This document shows, piece after piece, positions 20,511-22,237 of a stretch of 22,237 bases of DNA. This DNA comes from UBA1479 sp963972065. GTDB taxonomy: Bacteria; Pseudomonadota; Alphaproteobacteria; Rhodospirillales; Casp-alpha2. The stretch covers positions 1 to 22,237 of the forward strand of contig CAXAVJ010000057.1 in NCBI GenBank assembly GCA_963972065.1. The letters run 5' to 3'. Both the position numbers and the translations under genes were made by a program. Every line of letters begins with the position of its first letter. The stretch's first letter is position 1. The notes below the pieces were generated by a model, which did no database searches, was not told where the DNA came from, and was given only the letters and a program-made list of their open reading frames with translations.

Positions 20511-22237
20511 ATGACCCTTGACCAGATGACCATTGTCGGACTGATCGCGGCGGCCCTGGCGTTGTTCATATGGGACCGCTGGCGCTACGATGTGGTTGCC
20601 TTCAGCGTGCTGCTGGCGGCGGTCGTCCTGGGATTGGTTCCCGCGCGCGAGGCCTTTTCCGGCTTCGGCCATCCGGCGACCATCACCGTGGCGGCGATCC
20701 TGGTGCTCAGCCATACCCTCGCACGCACCGGGGCATCGGAAATTCTGGCCCGCATCATCGAGCGTTCAGCCCGGGGCATGGCGCGGCATATCGCCGTGCT
20801 GGCCGGCCTGGGAGCCCTGATGTCGTCGGTCATGAACAACGTGGCGGCGCTGGGTCTGCTCATGCCGGCGGCGATCCAGACGACGCTGAAGACCAAGTAC
20901 CACGCGGGGGCGGTGCTCATGCCGCTGTCTTTCGCGACCATCCTGGGCGGGTTGATCACCCTTCTGGGCACGCCGCCCAACATCATCATCGCCGCCTTTC
21001 GCGCCAAGGTGACGGGCGAACCCTTCGGCATGTTCGACTTCACGCCTGTCGGTATCCTGGTTGCCGGCATCGGGGTCGCCTTTTTGGCGGTCTCTGCCCG
21101 GTTCCTGATCCCCACACGCCGCCTGTTGCAGGACGCCACCCGCGATCACATGGGCATCGACAAATTCGTGACCGAGGCGACGGTGGTCAAGGGCACGGAC
21201 GCCGTCGGCATGACGCGGGGCGAACTGCGCATGCTGGCGACCGATTGCGACGTGCTGATCGTCAACATCATCCGCCGCGGCCGGCGCATGGCCAAGCTGC
21301 CGCAGGGCGACGGGCTCAAGGTTGGTGACAAGCTCCTCCTGGAATCCTCGTCCGAGGGATTGGACCGGCTGACCACGGCCATGGACCTCAAGGTCGGCAC
21401 CATGAAGGGCACCAAGTCGGAGAACATGATCGACGAGGACATGGACCTGGCCGAAGCCGTCGTGCGCCCCGGATCGCGCATGATCGGGCGCGAGCTTCTG
21501 TCCCTGCGCCTGCGGTCGCGCTACGACACGGACATTCTGGCCGTGTCGCGCCAGGGCCGGGCGTTTCGTGGCCGCATGGGCCAGTTCAAGTTCCGTCCCG
21601 GCGACTTGGTGCTGTTCTACGGACCGCGCGACCACATGCCCGACTTGATGGCCCGGATGGGCTGCCTGACGTTGCAGGAACGCATCCAATTCGGCGAGGC
21701 CAGTCACCGCCACGCCCGCATGGCCATCGCCATCTTCGCCGCCGCCGTGGCGCTGGCGACCTTCAACATCATGCCGATCACGATTGCTCTCGGCCTTGCC
21801 GCCGTGGCCATGGTGGTGCTCAACATCCTGCCCGTACGGGAAATCTACGACGGCATCGACTGGCCCGTGGTCGTCTTGATCGGCGCCCTGATCCCCGTCG
21901 GCGATGCCTTCGACGCCACCGGCACCACGGGGCTGATCGCCCAGGGCATTTTGGACAGCCCCCTGCCGCTCAACCCGCTTGCCGTGCTGACCCTGTTGAT
22001 GGCCGTGACCATGGCGCTTTCGGCGGTGCTCAACAACGCCGCCACGGCCGTGATCATGGGGCCCGTCGCGCTCACCCTGTCGCAACGCCTGGGCGTCGAC
22101 CCCGACCCCATGCTGATGGGCGTCGCCGTCGCCGCCAGTTGCGCCTTCGTCACGCCCATCGGGCATCAGAACAACGCCCTGGTCATGGGTCCCGGCGGCT
22201 ATGCCTTCGGCGATTACTGGCGCCTGGGCCTGCCGTT
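20511..22237 (+). CDS. SLC13-family permease with two RCK_C (TrkA-C) domains (runs off the right edge)
   Basis: At least 575 residues are visible and the C-terminus is cut off. The two membrane halves carry the DASS/SLC13 hallmarks: Asn109-Asn110 in SSVMNNVAALGLLMP and LGTPPN (152-157) in the first half, and Asn508-Asn509 in SAVLNNAATAVIMGP and TPIGHQNN (548-555) in the second. Between them are two RCK_C/TrkA-C regulatory domains (about 218-290 and 308-380, the latter with VVRPGSRMIGRELLSLRLRSRYDTDILAVSRQGRAFRG). Such proteins take up anions such as sulfate, phosphate or dicarboxylates with Na+ or H+; the substrate cannot be told here. ATG 20511 is the first start; an ATG five codons later is possible. 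The leader carries unusual RNA-like structure. Confidence 0.93.
   Translation, partial: MTLDQMTIVGLIAAALALFIWDRWRYDVVAFSVLLAAVVLGLVPAREAFSGFGHPATITVAAILVLSHTLARTGASEILARIIERSARGMARHIAVLAGLGALMSSVMNNVAALGLLMPAAIQTTLKTKYHAGAVLMPLSFATILGGLITLLGTPPNIIIAAFRAKVTGEPFGMFDFTPVGILVAGIGVAFLAVSARFLIPTRRLLQDATRDHMGIDKFVTEATVVKGTDAVGMTRGELRMLATDCDVLIVNIIRRGRRMAKLPQGDGLKVGDKLLLESSSEGLDRLTTAMDLKVGTMKGTKSENMIDEDMDLAEAVVRPGSRMIGRELLSLRLRSRYDTDILAVSRQGRAFRGRMGQFKFRPGDLVLFYGPRDHMPDLMARMGCLTLQERIQFGEASHRHARMAIAIFAAAVALATFNIMPITIALGLAAVAMVVLNILPVREIYDGIDWPVVVLIGALIPVGDAFDATGTTGLIAQGILDSPLPLNPLAVLTLLMAVTMALSAVLNNAATAVIMGPVALTLSQRLGVDPDPMLMGVAVAASCAFVTPIGHQNNALVMGPGGYAFGDYWRLGLP

Noticed and set aside
20766..22166. 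466-codon open frame on the minus strand opposite the SLC13 permease
   Set aside because: Low-complexity His/Gln/Gly/Asp composition typical of the antisense of a GC-rich gene; the plus strand encodes clear SLC13 motifs throughout.
1..22237. tRNA, rRNA, CRISPR array, transposase or phage genes
   Set aside because: No cloverleaf, repeat-spacer pattern, IS ends or integrase/transposase protein was recognised anywhere on either strand.

Overview
The window reads as a GC-rich alphaproteobacterial chromosome segment, probably Rhodospirillales-like. That placement rests on gene content and codon bias: a eukaryote-like NADP-isocitrate dehydrogenase, class II cytochrome c', PssA/Psd and PadR-RND neighbours, and strong G/C third positions. 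It is an inference, not a phylogenetic result. There are 21 protein genes, two cut by the window edges. I see no rRNA, tRNA, insertion sequence or CRISPR array. No gene-free stretch exceeds 300 bases; the two longest (18193-18488 and 20242-20510) are both rich in regulatory structure.

Left part (1-2034, all minus strand): the N-terminus of an exported TPR protein, two adjacent GNAT acetyltransferases, and rpmB (ribosomal protein L28) with a very clear intrinsic terminator. Next comes a plus-strand biotin operon, bioB-bioA-bioF-bioD (2256-6370), with overlapping or nearly touching genes. bioD has no ATG/GTG/TTG ahead of its P-loop and appears to start at ATT. A bidirectional terminator separates it from convergent icd.

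Middle (6512-13316): icd and a LOG-family phosphoribohydrolase (minus), cytochrome c' (plus) facing a cytochrome b561 (minus, TTG start), a membrane-anchored Ig-like/LysM protein (plus), an unrecognised 174-aa protein (minus), and the phosphatidylethanolamine branch psd-pssA (plus).

Right part (13321-22237): a minus-strand operon of a PadR-type regulator, a membrane-fusion protein and an RND pump. Divergent from it is a STAS-like protein gene preceded by a full-consensus sigma-54 promoter and a GTCA-N3-TGAC palindrome that resembles a NorR site. A LysR regulator follows, tail to tail with the STAS-like gene. It is divergent from a 61-aa small protein whose downstream sequence folds into a three-way junction plus hairpins and ends in a strong terminator. 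Last is an SLC13/RCK-type permease (cut by the right edge) whose leader holds two interleaved inverted repeats that could form a pseudoknot over the start codon.

The most promising observations are the sigma-54/NorR-like control of a small STAS-like protein, the structured RNA after the small ORF, the pseudoknot-like leader of the permease, and the ATT start of bioD.
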